Positions 16,374 through 25,090 of a stretch of DNA of 64,000 nucleotides are shown here, in pieces. The notes beneath the pieces are model-generated. The model made no database searches, had not been told where the DNA came from, and saw only the letters and a list, made by a program, of their open reading frames with translations. Each line of letters opens with the position of its first letter. Within the stretch, counting starts at the first letter, position 1. Both the position numbers and the translations under genes were made by a program. Origin of the DNA: Candidatus Zhuqueibacterota bacterium (GTDB taxonomy: Bacteria; Zhuqueibacterota; Zhuqueibacteria; Residuimicrobiales; Krinioviventaceae). Location: assembly GCA_016928775.1 (NCBI GenBank), contig JAFGKD010000086.1, positions 1 through 64,000 of the forward strand, written 5' to 3'.

Positions 16374-16654
16374 TAAAGAATCTCTATTTGATAATCAATC
16401 ACTTGTGATTGATCCTGATCGTCAATAAAGCCCAATATTTTATCCAGGGCCTGGTTTATATGCTGATTTCCATTCGACACCATGGCGATGCCCAAAGTGG
16501 CACGCTGCCACAGGTCTTGATGATCGATTTCAGCAATTGATACATTAAATTTATTCCGGAGTCGCTGCTTGATACTGTTGAGTACCATGCGCTTTTCTTT
16601 CAACGATGTGCTTTCCGGAATAATCAATTCCACCTGCAAACAGCCGATAAACAT
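16373..16654 (-). CDS. DUF503 family protein (YlxP-like)
   Basis: A 93-residue protein with the DUF503 pattern: LQVELIIPESTSLKEKRMVL at about residues 6-25 and RLRNKFNVSIAEI at about 31-43. The family sits between infB and rbfA in many genomes, as here, and is linked to ribosome biogenesis by context; its biochemical role is not settled. It is coupled at both ends by TAATG overlaps. Confidence 0.92.
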   Translation of the reverse strand: MFIGCLQVELIIPESTSLKEKRMVLNSIKQRLRNKFNVSIAEIDHQDLWQRATLGIAMVSNGNQHINQALDKILGFIDDQDQSQVIDYQIEIL

Positions 16655-19290
16655 TACAATTTACGTTTTTCTTCTATGAGCTCGTAAGCTTCAATGATAT
16701 CATTGACCTTAATATCATTATAGCGTTCAATACCAATGCCGCATTCAAATCCGGCTGCAACTTCCTTGACATCATCTTTGAAACGTTTAAGTGACGACAG
16801 CGTGCCTTCATGGATCAAACGATCTTCCCGATAAATTTTAATCTTGTCACCGCGATTAATGCGGCCAGATACCACATAGCTTCCGGCAATCAGTCCAACT
16901 TTTGGCACCTTGAACGTTTCGCGCACTTCGGCCGTGCCGACATTCTTTTCGGTAATCGTTGGCTCCAGAAAACCCTCAAGCGCTGCTTTGACATCGTCAA
17001 TTATATCATAAATAACATTGTATGAGCGAATATCGACTTTTTCCCGTTCAGCCAGGTTGCGCGCCTTGACAGATGGTCGCACATGGAATCCGATGATGAT
17101 CGCTTCGGATGCCGTTGCCAACAAAACATCCGATTCGGTTATGGCGCCAACACCTTTATGGATGACACTCACAGCGACCTCATCCGTTGCCAGTTTTTGC
17201 AGCGAATCGGCAATTGCTTCCAGAGAACCATCCACATCCGCTTTCAGGACAACGGACAAGTGCCGAACTTGACCTTGTTTAATCTGCCGTGATATTTCGT
17301 CGAGCGTACGCGGGCGCGACCGCCAATGTTCATGCTCGCGCTGTAATTGCTGACGTTTCTGGCTGATTTCGCGCGTATCGCGTTCGCTGTGCAGCACCAT
17401 AAATGAATCACCCGCTTGCGGCGAGCCGTTGAAACCAAGTATCTGCACAGGTGAGGACGGGCCGGCTTCTTTTTTACGCTTATTTCGCTCATCGAGCAGC
17501 GATCTCACTTTGCCGCTGTGCGCACCCGCAATAAAAGGATCGCCAACGCGCAGCGTTCCAGTCTGCACCAACAATGTTGCGACCACACCCTTGCCCTTGT
17601 CCAGACGGGACTCGATAACAACGCCCTTTGCCTTGCGATTGGGATTTGCCTTAAGATCCAACAGTTCAGCTTCCAAAAGGAGTAGCTCGAGAAGCTGATC
17701 GACATTTTGCCCGGTTTTTGCGGATAGTTCAGCGGACTGGTATTTACCGCCCCACTTTTCAACCAAAACGCCATGGTCTGCCAGCTGTTGCCGGATCAAA
17801 TCAGGATTGGCGCTTGGTTTGTCGATCTTGTTGATCGCAACAACGATAGGGACATTGGCTGCTTTGGCATGACTGATCGCTTCGATAGTCTGCGGCATGA
17901 CGCTATCATCGGCCGCGACAACAAGTACAACGATATCCGTCACCTGGGCACCACGTGCACGCATGGCGGTAAAAGCTTCGTGACCAGGCGTATCGAGAAA
18001 GGTGATCTCTTTGCCATTCACCGAGACTTCATAGGCGCCTATGTGCTGGGTGATGCCACCTGCTTCGCCGGCAATAATATTACTCTCGCGGATATAATCG
18101 AGTAGTGATGTTTTGCCGTGATCGACATGGCCCATTATCGTCACCACCGGGGGGCGAGGGACGATTTTATCAGGTTCATCTTCTTCATAAAGCTCCTCCA
18201 ATATATCCTCACCAAACTCGGAGAGCGCCTCAACTTCGCAGTTGTATTCGTCGGCCAACAACGTGATGGTATCCATATCCAGACGCTGATTAATAGTCAC
18301 CATCATTCCCATTTCCATACATTTACGAATAAGCTCGGTCGCCTCAACATTCATAAGTTTGGCTAATTCCGAAAGTGACATAAATTCACTGACGCGTATT
18401 TTGAGTTTTTCTTCGACCTCCTCGACCTCTCCCACGTCGGCGCGTCGCTTTTTTCGTTTACCGCGTCCCGCTTCCGCGATGGATTGCATTGTCGCTCGGA
18501 TGGATTCCTGAATCTCGTGTTCGTCGAATTGCGGGCGAGCCTTCTTTTTTCTCTTCTTTTTGTCCTTCTTGGTCTTTGCCGGCAGTACCTGTTCCTCTTC
18601 TTCGGTCTTTTTTAAATGACCTTTGCGCCGACGACCTTTGGCCTTTTTCTTTTCACCTTCCGGGGTAGCAGCTTCTTTTCCTGGCTCTTTCTTTGCAATC
18701 TCTTTTGCTTCTTCCGCAGGTTCGACAGTGACCGGTGGTTTCTCTCCCACCTCTCGTTCGCGACGAGGTTTTTCCTGTCCTTCCGGGGGAATCTCGATGA
18801 TCTTCAGCTTGCGCTTTGGCTTCAGTCTTGGCTTTTCCAGCTTTTCTTCAACCACAACCTCTTTTTCGGCAACTTTTCCCTTTTCAGCTCGAATTTTCTT
18901 TTGTTCCGGAGGTTCTTCGACAACAGTGGGTTGGGCCGCTTTGGCTGTTTTTTCTTCCTGCCGCTTTTTGAGAATTCGAGGTTTCTCTTCAGCTAATTCT
19001 GAGGCAACACGAAGCTTTTCTTGCAACTGCAAACGAGTTTTTTCAGAGGCTTCTTTCTCTTTGACCTGCCTGTCTTTAAGTTGCTTGCGAAATTCATAGT
19101 CGCTGCCTTTTTTTTCGACCGGCTCTTCCGCCACAGCGTATTTCGCAGAAACCTTTTCAAGCATCTCTTCCGATACTGGACTCATATGATTGCGAATATC
19201 AAATCCAAGTCGGATGAGAAACTCGATGAGTGCCTCGTTCGAAATGCTGAATTCCCGTGCAACCTGAAATACTCTTTTTTTAACAGCCAA
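16654..19290 (-). CDS. infB: translation initiation factor IF-2
   Basis: An 878-residue GTPase delivering fMet-tRNA to the 30S subunit. An N-terminal IF2_N helix domain (residues 1-52) is followed by a long, highly charged Lys/Glu-rich linker (about 60-290) and a second IF2_N domain (about 300-350). The G domain follows, with GHVDHGKT (about 387-394), DTPGHEAF and NKID, then domains II-IV ending in '...[12 protein letters not shown]'. The start appears to be TTG with GGAG 9 nt upstream. The linker (rich in KKRKK, EEEE) is longer than minimal IF-2 and accounts for the size. The gene sits between nusA and DUF503 in the classic operon. Confidence 0.97.
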   Translation of the reverse strand: MAVKKRVFQVAREFSISNEALIEFLIRLGFDIRNHMSPVSEEMLEKVSAKYAVAEEPVEKKGSDYEFRKQLKDRQVKEKEASEKTRLQLQEKLRVASELAEEKPRILKKRQEEKTAKAAQPTVVEEPPEQKKIRAEKGKVAEKEVVVEEKLEKPRLKPKRKLKIIEIPPEGQEKPRREREVGEKPPVTVEPAEEAKEIAKKEPGKEAATPEGEKKKAKGRRRKGHLKKTEEEEQVLPAKTKKDKKKRKKKARPQFDEHEIQESIRATMQSIAEAGRGKRKKRRADVGEVEEVEEKLKIRVSEFMSLSELAKLMNVEATELIRKCMEMGMMVTINQRLDMDTITLLADEYNCEVEALSEFGEDILEELYEEDEPDKIVPRPPVVTIMGHVDHGKTSLLDYIRESNIIAGEAGGITQHIGAYEVSVNGKEITFLDTPGHEAFTAMRARGAQVTDIVVLVVAADDSVMPQTIEAISHAKAANVPIVVAINKIDKPSANPDLIRQQLADHGVLVEKWGGKYQSAELSAKTGQNVDQLLELLLLEAELLDLKANPNRKAKGVVIESRLDKGKGVVATLLVQTGTLRVGDPFIAGAHSGKVRSLLDERNKRKKEAGPSSPVQILGFNGSPQAGDSFMVLHSERDTREISQKRQQLQREHEHWRSRPRTLDEISRQIKQGQVRHLSVVLKADVDGSLEAIADSLQKLATDEVAVSVIHKGVGAITESDVLLATASEAIIIGFHVRPSVKARNLAEREKVDIRSYNVIYDIIDDVKAALEGFLEPTITEKNVGTAEVRETFKVPKVGLIAGSYVVSGRINRGDKIKIYREDRLIHEGTLSSLKRFKDDVKEVAAGFECGIGIERYNDIKVNDIIEAYELIEEKRKL

Positions 19291-19331
19291 AGATTGTGAC
19301 TCCTACAGATTTAAATGATATTGCTGCGACG

Positions 19332-20591
19332 TTAGTCTTGTTCATCATCTTCAGATACAGCATCCTCGACAACCGCAAGGATCCTGGCAGCGGTTTTTTC
19401 ACCAATGCCTGGCAGCTCGGTCAATTTGGAGATACCCGCATCGAGAACGTCCTGAATCGTGTCATAGCCGCCGAGCTGAAGGGTACTGAGAATTTTTTCA
19501 CTCAAACTATCCACATTCGCCAATAAAAGGTTTTCCTCAGTCTCATCGGCCATAATGGCTTTGTACTCTTCTTCCTTGACAGTCTGAATGTCATAACCGG
19601 TTAATCTTACCGCCAACCGGCGATTTTGTCCGCCTTTACCTATTGCTAAAGATATTTGGTCATCGTCCAACAAGGCAATGACCTTGCGCGCTTCTTCATC
19701 AATTGCGATTCTTTTTGGCTTGGCAGGGCTTAGGGCGCGAGTGATGAAAATTTCCGGCTCAGATGACCAATTGATAATATCGATCTTTTCATTATTCAAC
19801 TCTTTTACAATAGCCTGGATTCGCATACCCTTCATGCCTACGCACGCTCCGACAGCGTCTATTCTTTTATCATTCGAATAGACAGCAATTTTTGTTCTCT
19901 CGCCAGGTTCGCGCGCGATACATTTGATCTCTATTATTCCATCATATATTTCAGGAACCTCCAGTTCAAACAGCCGCGTCAAAAACATGGGATCAGACCG
20001 TGAAACGACAATTTCCGGACCGCGAGTCGACCATTTCACTTCTTTGATAACCGCACGAAGATTTTCACCACGTCGGTAACGTTCATTCGGAATCTGTTCG
20101 CTCTTGGGAAGAACAACCTCGGTTCCTTCCGCACTTAAAAATATCTCATCTTTATTGAGTTGACGAATATCACCGCTAATGATCTCGCCCACTCGATTCT
20201 TGAATTCCTCAAAAATATGTTCTTTTTCAACTTCTTTGATACGTTGATTCAAATTTTGTTTGGCTGAGATGATCAATCGGCGACCAAATTGCGATGGATT
20301 GATGATTTCCATATATTCATCACCGATCTCATAGCTCTCTTCAGCTTGCCGCGCCGTCGCCAAATCGATCTCGGTCAGATCGTTCTCCACCTGCTCGACA
20401 ACTGTTTTGCTTTGATAAATTTCAATTTCACCTTTTTCCATATTGACAAAAACATCAAAATTGTCGGACGCGCCGTATTTCTTTTTAATCATGGATAAAA
20501 AAATGTCCTCGATAATTCGTGACAACACATCTTTTTCCATGCTTTTTTCTCTGACCAATTGCGAAAATGCTTCAACAATTTCACTCTTCAT
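19332..20591 (-). CDS. nusA: transcription termination/antitermination factor NusA
   Basis: A 419-residue RNA-polymerase-associated factor. The N-terminal domain is residues 1-125, and S1 is at about 130-200 (IISGDIRQLNKDEIFLSAEG). Two KH domains are at about 225-345 (VGACVGMKGMRIQAIVKELNNEKIDII, SLAIGKGGQNRRLAVRLTGYDI). A helix-hairpin-helix unit at about 365-412 ends in LPGIGEKTAARIL. The final HhH tail is an extension also seen in other FCB and alphaproteobacterial NusA proteins. AGGA precedes the ATG. It follows rimP by 31 nt. Confidence 0.97.
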   Translation of the reverse strand: MKSEIVEAFSQLVREKSMEKDVLSRIIEDIFLSMIKKKYGASDNFDVFVNMEKGEIEIYQSKTVVEQVENDLTEIDLATARQAEESYEIGDEYMEIINPSQFGRRLIISAKQNLNQRIKEVEKEHIFEEFKNRVGEIISGDIRQLNKDEIFLSAEGTEVVLPKSEQIPNERYRRGENLRAVIKEVKWSTRGPEIVVSRSDPMFLTRLFELEVPEIYDGIIEIKCIAREPGERTKIAVYSNDKRIDAVGACVGMKGMRIQAIVKELNNEKIDIINWSSEPEIFITRALSPAKPKRIAIDEEARKVIALLDDDQISLAIGKGGQNRRLAVRLTGYDIQTVKEEEYKAIMADETEENLLLANVDSLSEKILSTLQLGGYDTIQDVLDAGISKLTELPGIGEKTAARILAVVEDAVSEDDEQD

Positions 20592-20622
20592 AACATCTTC
20601 CTAAAACATGATCGTGATCATA

Positions 20623-21069
20623 TCAAAACTCCACCATTACTTTGGCAGACTCTATTTCGTCCAATCGAATATCAATACTTTCCTTTTCTCCGGCGATACG
20701 AACGATATTCTTGTTCACGGCATCGATGCGTCCTTTTACTATTCTGCTTTTGTTCTCATCCAAAAGTTTTATCCTGACGAGTCGGCCAATTTGGCGTTCA
20801 AAATCTCGCTGCACCACCAGCGGGCGATCGATCCCCGGCGATGAAACCTCCAGGATATATCTGCCGTCAATAACATCTTTGCGATCGAGGAGGTCAGAAA
20901 TCGTGCGACTAATGGCCGTACACCGATCGATACTGATGCCGCCCTCTTCCCACACAAAGAGGCGAAGACTCGAACGCTTGCTGCGATTGTATTGCAACTC
21001 GACGAGTTCGACTCCCATTTCATCTAAAACAGGTTTTATTATCTCTTCAAGTTTATCCAAGCTATCCAA
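20623..21069 (-). CDS. rimP: ribosome maturation factor RimP
   Basis: A 148-residue 30S assembly factor, first gene of the translation operon. It shows the N-terminal 'GVELVELQYNRSKRSSLRLFVW...GISIDRCTAISRTISDLLD' alpha/beta domain (residues about 19-66) and 'YILEVSSPGIDRPL' (about 74-87), then a C-terminal SH3-like domain. The start is TTG, with AGAGG 6 nt upstream; no ATG is available nearby. Its promoter (21122-21150) would start transcription at the edge of a terminator-like hairpin. Confidence 0.95.
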   Translation of the reverse strand: MDSLDKLEEIIKPVLDEMGVELVELQYNRSKRSSLRLFVWEEGGISIDRCTAISRTISDLLDRKDVIDGRYILEVSSPGIDRPLVVQRDFERQIGRLVRIKLLDENKSRIVKGRIDAVNKNIVRIAGEKESIDIRLDEIESAKVMVEF

Positions 21070-21085
21070 CTCTTACCTCTAACAA

Positions 21086-21114
21086 CAAAAAAAGTGGGCC
21101 TTTAGGGCCCACTT
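21086..21114 (-). terminator. terminator-like hairpin in the rimP leader
   Basis: AAGTGGGCC (21092-21100) and GGGCCCACTT (21105-21114) form a 9-bp GC-rich stem. On the minus strand TTTTTTTG follows. It ends transcription of the TPR gene (stop at 21170) but lies only about 17 nt upstream of the rimP start codon and downstream of the likely rimP promoter. Confidence 0.8.
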
Positions 21115-21121
21115 GACCGGA

Positions 21122-21150
21122 AATATAGGCAACTCTCCTTTGAAAAGCAA
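21122..21150 (-). promoter_or_regulatory. promoter candidate for rimP-nusA-infB operon
   Basis: TTGCTT (21145-21150) and TATATT (21122-21127) are 17 nt apart on the minus strand. The predicted start, about 7 nt downstream near 21115, coincides with the first base of the hairpin at 21086-21114. Confidence 0.6.
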
Positions 21151-21169
21151 GTGATTTCTACTTTAAGGT

Positions 21170-21838
21170 CTATTCCAGCGCGCTGTAAAGTACAGCATCG
21201 TTTTTTTCTTGCGAATCGGGATAGTTTTTAATGATCAATTGATAAGTCTCTTGTGCTTTAGAACTATTTCCGGCCAAAGCATAACAACGCGCTGCTCGTA
21301 AATAATATCGCGCAGCGCGCGGTGAATCGGGATATCTTTTGCCAATATTTTCATATTTCACTGCTGCGTCAGCAAACCGGTCTTGCTGCTCTAGACAAGC
21401 TGCTTCACCGGCCATCGCGACAATTTTGAGATATTCATCAGCTTGAAAAGATGTGGCAAATTTACGAAAATGCTCCTGAGCTGCGCTATATTCTCCCCTT
21501 TTATACAGAGATTGCGCCAGGTAATAGCGCGCTAGTTTGCCACTCTTGGTGCTCTTGTTTTTATTCACAATATTTGTGAGCAGGTTGACAGCATTTGTAT
21601 AATCTCGCGACTCATAAACGTGCATCGCATTAGCTAATTCAACACTTGTTGCGGCTTCGGCATTTTTTCGTGAAGTGCTGAACATAAATATGGCGACAAT
21701 AATGATAACAACGGCGGCAACTCCGCCAGTAACATATTTCAAATTTTCGTCAAGCCAATCCTTCGCCTTGACAGTGTAAGTGATAAGCTTGTCTTCCTTG
21801 AGTTGTTTTTTTGTTATTCTTTTACGTGGCGTTAGCAT
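21170..21838 (-). CDS. membrane-anchored tetratricopeptide-repeat protein
   Basis: A 222-residue protein: a basic cytoplasmic N-terminus, one membrane helix (about residues 37-54, GGVAAVVIIIVAIFMF), then four to five TPR-like repeats in the periplasm. Examples are 'AMHVYESRDYTNAVNLLTNIV', 'ARYYLAQSLYKRGEYSAAQEHFRKF' and 'AARYYLRAARCYALAGNSSKAQETYQLI'. The layout resembles YfgM/BamD-like ancillary TPR proteins, which assist envelope protein folding, but no specific family is assigned. It has its own promoter (21875-21903) and terminator. Confidence 0.75.
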   Translation of the reverse strand: MLTPRKRITKKQLKEDKLITYTVKAKDWLDENLKYVTGGVAAVVIIIVAIFMFSTSRKNAEAATSVELANAMHVYESRDYTNAVNLLTNIVNKNKSTKSGKLARYYLAQSLYKRGEYSAAQEHFRKFATSFQADEYLKIVAMAGEAACLEQQDRFADAAVKYENIGKRYPDSPRAARYYLRAARCYALAGNSSKAQETYQLIIKNYPDSQEKNDAVLYSALE

Positions 21839-21874
21839 GATGATTTCAGATCCTCAATTTTACCAAAGTCGGTA

Positions 21875-21903
21875 AATATAATATTTTGGGAACTTAAAAT
21901 CAA
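21875..21903 (-). promoter_or_regulatory. promoter candidate for the TPR gene
   Basis: TTGATT (21898-21903) and TATATT (21875-21880) with a 17-nt spacer on the minus strand. The start near 21868 falls within a small inverted repeat, TTTACC/GGTAAA (21859-21876). Confidence 0.6.
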
Positions 21904-21930
21904 GATTTATTGATGAAATCACATTTAAAT

Positions 21931-22317
21931 TTAACGTATCGGATTCTGATCGAATGCCTCGTGCGTGCCAATGACCACAAGTTCGTACATGTGACAGGTC
22001 ACGGTTGCGGTAAATATGAGATCAAGCAAAATGTAAAACGCAATAACACCCGCTTTCTCATGCCCGGGCAATTTGAGCAATAGCGGCAATGTCAAAACGC
22101 CGACGAGAATGCCAGTAACAATACTGAGAAATATTTTCACTTTGTTCTTTTTACCACCGCCAAAAAAATAGGAGATAAAAATGATAAAAAAACCGATCGC
22201 CACGGCAATCAAATAAACCAGGTTGCTCTCAAACTGGAACCATACAAATTCGTGCTGACTCGACGAAATAAATTGTGATACATTATTTAAAGAATCTTGA
22301 ACAGCTGTCTGATCCAT
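21931..22317 (-). CDS. small hypothetical membrane protein
   Basis: I do not recognise this 128-residue protein. It has an acidic N-terminus, then three predicted membrane helices at about residues 35-54 (LVYLIAVAIGFFIIFISYFF), 62-82 (KIFLSIVTGILVGVLTLPLLL) and 90-112 (AGVIAFYILLDLIFTATVTCHMY), with a GGGKKNK loop between the first two. The C-terminus is short and polar. The ATG at 22317 has AAGGATC upstream, and a clear promoter lies at 22356-22384. It precedes the TPR gene but has a separate promoter. No function is proposed. Confidence 0.65.
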   Translation of the reverse strand: MDQTAVQDSLNNVSQFISSSQHEFVWFQFESNLVYLIAVAIGFFIIFISYFFGGGKKNKVKIFLSIVTGILVGVLTLPLLLKLPGHEKAGVIAFYILLDLIFTATVTCHMYELVVIGTHEAFDQNPIR

Positions 22318-22355
22318 AATGATGATCCTTTTTTGTAAAACCATGTGTTAACAAC

Positions 22356-22384
22356 ATTTTAGAGAAATAACAAAAAAATTGCAA
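22356..22384 (-). promoter_or_regulatory. promoter candidate for the small membrane protein
   Basis: TTGCAA (22379-22384) and TAAAAT (22356-22361) separated by 17 nt (T-rich spacer) on the minus strand, about 40 nt before the start codon. Confidence 0.6.
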
Positions 22385-22424
22385 GCCATTTCTCCAGCGA
22401 TGTCCAGCAACTTAAAAAATAACC

Positions 22425-22458
22425 ATAAAAAAGCCCACAACCGATACCGGCCATGGGC
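22425..22458 (-). terminator. terminator of the TolC/MFP operon
   Basis: GCCCA...TGGGC arms with an inner CCG/CGG pair (22433-22458), followed on the minus strand by TTTTTTATGG. It begins 30 nt past the MFP stop codon. Confidence 0.7.
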
Positions 22459-22487
22459 GCAGGAAAGAACAGTTGTCAAGCAAACGA

Positions 22488-23534
22488 TTAACGAATAACT
22501 TTGACTTTTGTTTGATCGTTCAGGGTTTCAAAACCTTTGACAATCAGTCTCTCGTTTTCGCGCAAACCTTCAATAACCTCAACCTCGGTTGGATTTTCCA
22601 ATCCGGTGATGATCCGACGGTCATCCGCCGCCCCGCGCTCAACAACAAAGACGCGTTTGGCATTGCGAGATTGAATGATAATGTTTTTCGGGATGACAAT
22701 CGCGCTGTCTTTGCGCGCCACAATTGTTTCCACTTTAATGAACATACCTGGACGGAACGTCCACTCCGGATTGGCTATCTCGATCGATGCTTTGAATGTA
22801 CGCGTCTCGGCATCAATTGCCGGGGAGACCTGGGTGACAGCCCCCCACAAAGTGTCATCGGGCATGGTATAATTGAGCGCCCTCACCCGCTGCCCGGTAT
22901 CAATTCTGCCGAGATGTTTGGCGGGATAATTTACATCCATATACAGCTTTTCATAATTCATGACTTTGGCGATCAGCGAACCGGTCTCTACTCTGGTTCC
23001 TGCAGTATAATATGGCAAATCGACAATTATTCCCTTAAATGATGACTGTACCTTGAGTTTGGCCAACTGGATGATCGCATTATCATAGTTGTACTGTGCG
23101 TCAATATACGCCTGCTCGGCATTTTTAAGCTCTCGAAGTGTCACGCCACCTTTTTCGTACAGAGCCTGCTGCTTTTCAAATTCACTTTTCGATATATCAA
23201 GATTGAGCTTTTGCGATTCTATTTTTATATTATTTTCAACTTCGGGATTATCAAGACGGGCAATCACATCTTGCGGCGTGACAAAATCGCCTAAAGTAAA
23301 TGTCTTGTTACGTGAATTTACGCCGAGATGATAATAGCCATCCGTCTCGGCTAATAGTTCAACCTCTTGCATCGCGCGAGCAGTTCCTGTTGTTTCCAAA
23401 AATTCTTCGATCGACTTGAATTTTATCTCCTCAACAGAGACAGGCACGGTGATTGAGATGTCAATGTCGGCTTCATCCCCACCACATGCGAAAAACAGGA
23501 GCCCGAAAACCAGGCTAACGAGTATTTTTTTCAC
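22488..23534 (-). CDS. membrane-fusion (HlyD/RND-type) periplasmic adaptor lipoprotein
   Basis: A 348-residue adaptor of a tripartite efflux system. From the GTG at 23534 it begins with a lipoprotein signal (KKILVSLVFGLLFFACGG, lipobox Cys near residue 17). A biotinyl/lipoyl half-motif and an alpha-hairpin follow (about residues 95-150, 'NIKIESQKLNLDISKSEFEKQQALYEKGG'), then the beta-barrel part 'TGQRVRALNYTMPDDTLWGAVTQVSPAIDAETRTFKASIEI' at about 220-265. I prefer GTG because TTGGAG lies upstream and the signal is then perfect. A TTG at 23594 overlapping the tolC stop also has a ribosome site and would add 20 residues. It is the last gene of the ATPase-permease-TolC-MFP operon. Confidence 0.88.
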   Translation of the reverse strand: MKKILVSLVFGLLFFACGGDEADIDISITVPVSVEEIKFKSIEEFLETTGTARAMQEVELLAETDGYYHLGVNSRNKTFTLGDFVTPQDVIARLDNPEVENNIKIESQKLNLDISKSEFEKQQALYEKGGVTLRELKNAEQAYIDAQYNYDNAIIQLAKLKVQSSFKGIIVDLPYYTAGTRVETGSLIAKVMNYEKLYMDVNYPAKHLGRIDTGQRVRALNYTMPDDTLWGAVTQVSPAIDAETRTFKASIEIANPEWTFRPGMFIKVETIVARKDSAIVIPKNIIIQSRNAKRVFVVERGAADDRRIITGLENPTEVEVIEGLRENERLIVKGFETLNDQTKVKVIR

Positions 23535-23590
23535 AGTTTTAACTCCAATAATTCCAGAGGTTACTTTTTTCAGATTCAATGTGCTGTTTA

Positions 23591-25054
23591 TCAATCCGTT
23601 TTCTCCTGCAAAAGATTTTCCGGTACTACCGGCTCATTGCGGATAAAATCATACATGGAAAGAATTTTCAGATTTAAAAGAGCTAACTTGTAATTGATGA
23701 TCGAATCTGTCAATTGAATCTTGGCATCCGATAGCTGGATTTGATAGAGGTTAAGATCCATACCGGTCAAATCGCCATTTTTATAGCGCTCCAGATTAAT
23801 CTCATAGGTCAATTCAGCGTTTTTTACATTTTGCCGGGCAATCTCGATCTGATTGACCAAATTTTGCAGCTGACGATGTGCTTGACGAATGCTGATAATG
23901 ATGTTGTCTTGCTCTTCTTCCTGCGACAACTTGCGCGATTCGATGGTCGCTTCGGATGCTTTGATGCGCGCTTTACGCTCTCCCCAATCAAACAACGGGA
24001 TTTCAAAGGAAATGGACGCTTGCCGATTGCGATCCGGATTGTCGTAAATACTTTCAAAAGTCCTGTTGACCCCCTGAATGCCATAGGTCAAACTGATGCT
24101 GCCTTGAAATTCATTGAGTGCCATTGTTTCGATGAGATTGTGATAGGCAGACTGCACTTCAATTTCTCGCTGACGCAGCTCCAATCGATTTTTTAGTCCA
24201 TTGTTAATCGCTTTTTCCAGATCAACATCGATGACGATGTGCGTGACGTCACCAACAATATTGATCGAATCGGATATCGGCACGCCGATGAGTTTCTTAA
24301 AGCTGTCGAGGGAATTTTCCAATTGCACGAGATTATTCTGCACCGCAGACTCACTGTTCAGCAAATTTAATTCCGCCTGATAAAATTCCTCCTTGGCGGC
24401 AATGCCAGCGTCCACTTTGTTCTTGATGATCTGATAGCTGGAATTGGTATTGACGTATTCTTCACGCGCAATATCATAGGCCAGCTTGTTGCGATAGATT
24501 TCATAAAAACTGTTGGTTACATCATATTCAAGCGACAATTTTTGCACAACATAATTAATCATCGTATTTTCGAGATCAAGCTCGAGTTCGTTCAACGCCA
24601 GCTTTGTGCGATTATAGGTAAAAACTGGCTGCTCGTAGTTCAGATAGAGATTATTGCTCCAGGGCTCATTTTGATCTGTGCCGCCTTCACTCCAGCCTTG
24701 CAGCCACTGCAATCGGTTGATTATGGAAAATGTCCCATCGGTCCATAAAATAGGCTGGCGAATGCGAAAATCGGCGCTGCTGCTGGTGTTTTCACTGCTA
24801 TACCAGATATTACGAAATCGGTCGTAGCGGCGGTCATACGAATAATTGTACGGATTGATCGACAGGCTAAAGTTTGATTTCAGTGCTGCCCGTTGCGCTT
24901 TTAGCGACTGGCGGCTGCGCTCCAGACTCAACTCAGCTTGCTTGATTTGCGGGCTGTTTTGCATAGCGATATTTAATGCATCTTCCATGCTCAAGGTCGT
25001 CTGCGCCAAACCGGCGCTCACCCACAAAAGTACAAGAATACACGCTTTTTTCAT
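23591..25054 (-). CDS. TolC-family outer-membrane efflux protein
   Basis: A 487-residue outer-membrane protein with a signal peptide (MKKACILVLLWVSAGLAQ) and two PF02321-type repeats. The first is at about residues 20-230 ('LSMEDALNIAMQNSPQIKQAELSLERSRQSLKAQRAAL') and the second at about 285-465 ('ELRQREIEVQSAYHNLIETMALNEFQ', '...RYKNGDLTGMDLNLYQIQLSDAKIQL'). These form the trimeric channel-tunnel that exports substrate across the periplasm. It lies between the giant ABC permease and the MFP adaptor in one operon, so it is their likely exit duct. Confidence 0.92.
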   Translation of the reverse strand: MKKACILVLLWVSAGLAQTTLSMEDALNIAMQNSPQIKQAELSLERSRQSLKAQRAALKSNFSLSINPYNYSYDRRYDRFRNIWYSSENTSSSADFRIRQPILWTDGTFSIINRLQWLQGWSEGGTDQNEPWSNNLYLNYEQPVFTYNRTKLALNELELDLENTMINYVVQKLSLEYDVTNSFYEIYRNKLAYDIAREEYVNTNSSYQIIKNKVDAGIAAKEEFYQAELNLLNSESAVQNNLVQLENSLDSFKKLIGVPISDSINIVGDVTHIVIDVDLEKAINNGLKNRLELRQREIEVQSAYHNLIETMALNEFQGSISLTYGIQGVNRTFESIYDNPDRNRQASISFEIPLFDWGERKARIKASEATIESRKLSQEEEQDNIIISIRQAHRQLQNLVNQIEIARQNVKNAELTYEINLERYKNGDLTGMDLNLYQIQLSDAKIQLTDSIINYKLALLNLKILSMYDFIRNEPVVPENLLQEKTD

Positions 25055-25090
25055 ATTTGAACCTTTTCCATAAATCTGCTCAATGGGAGA

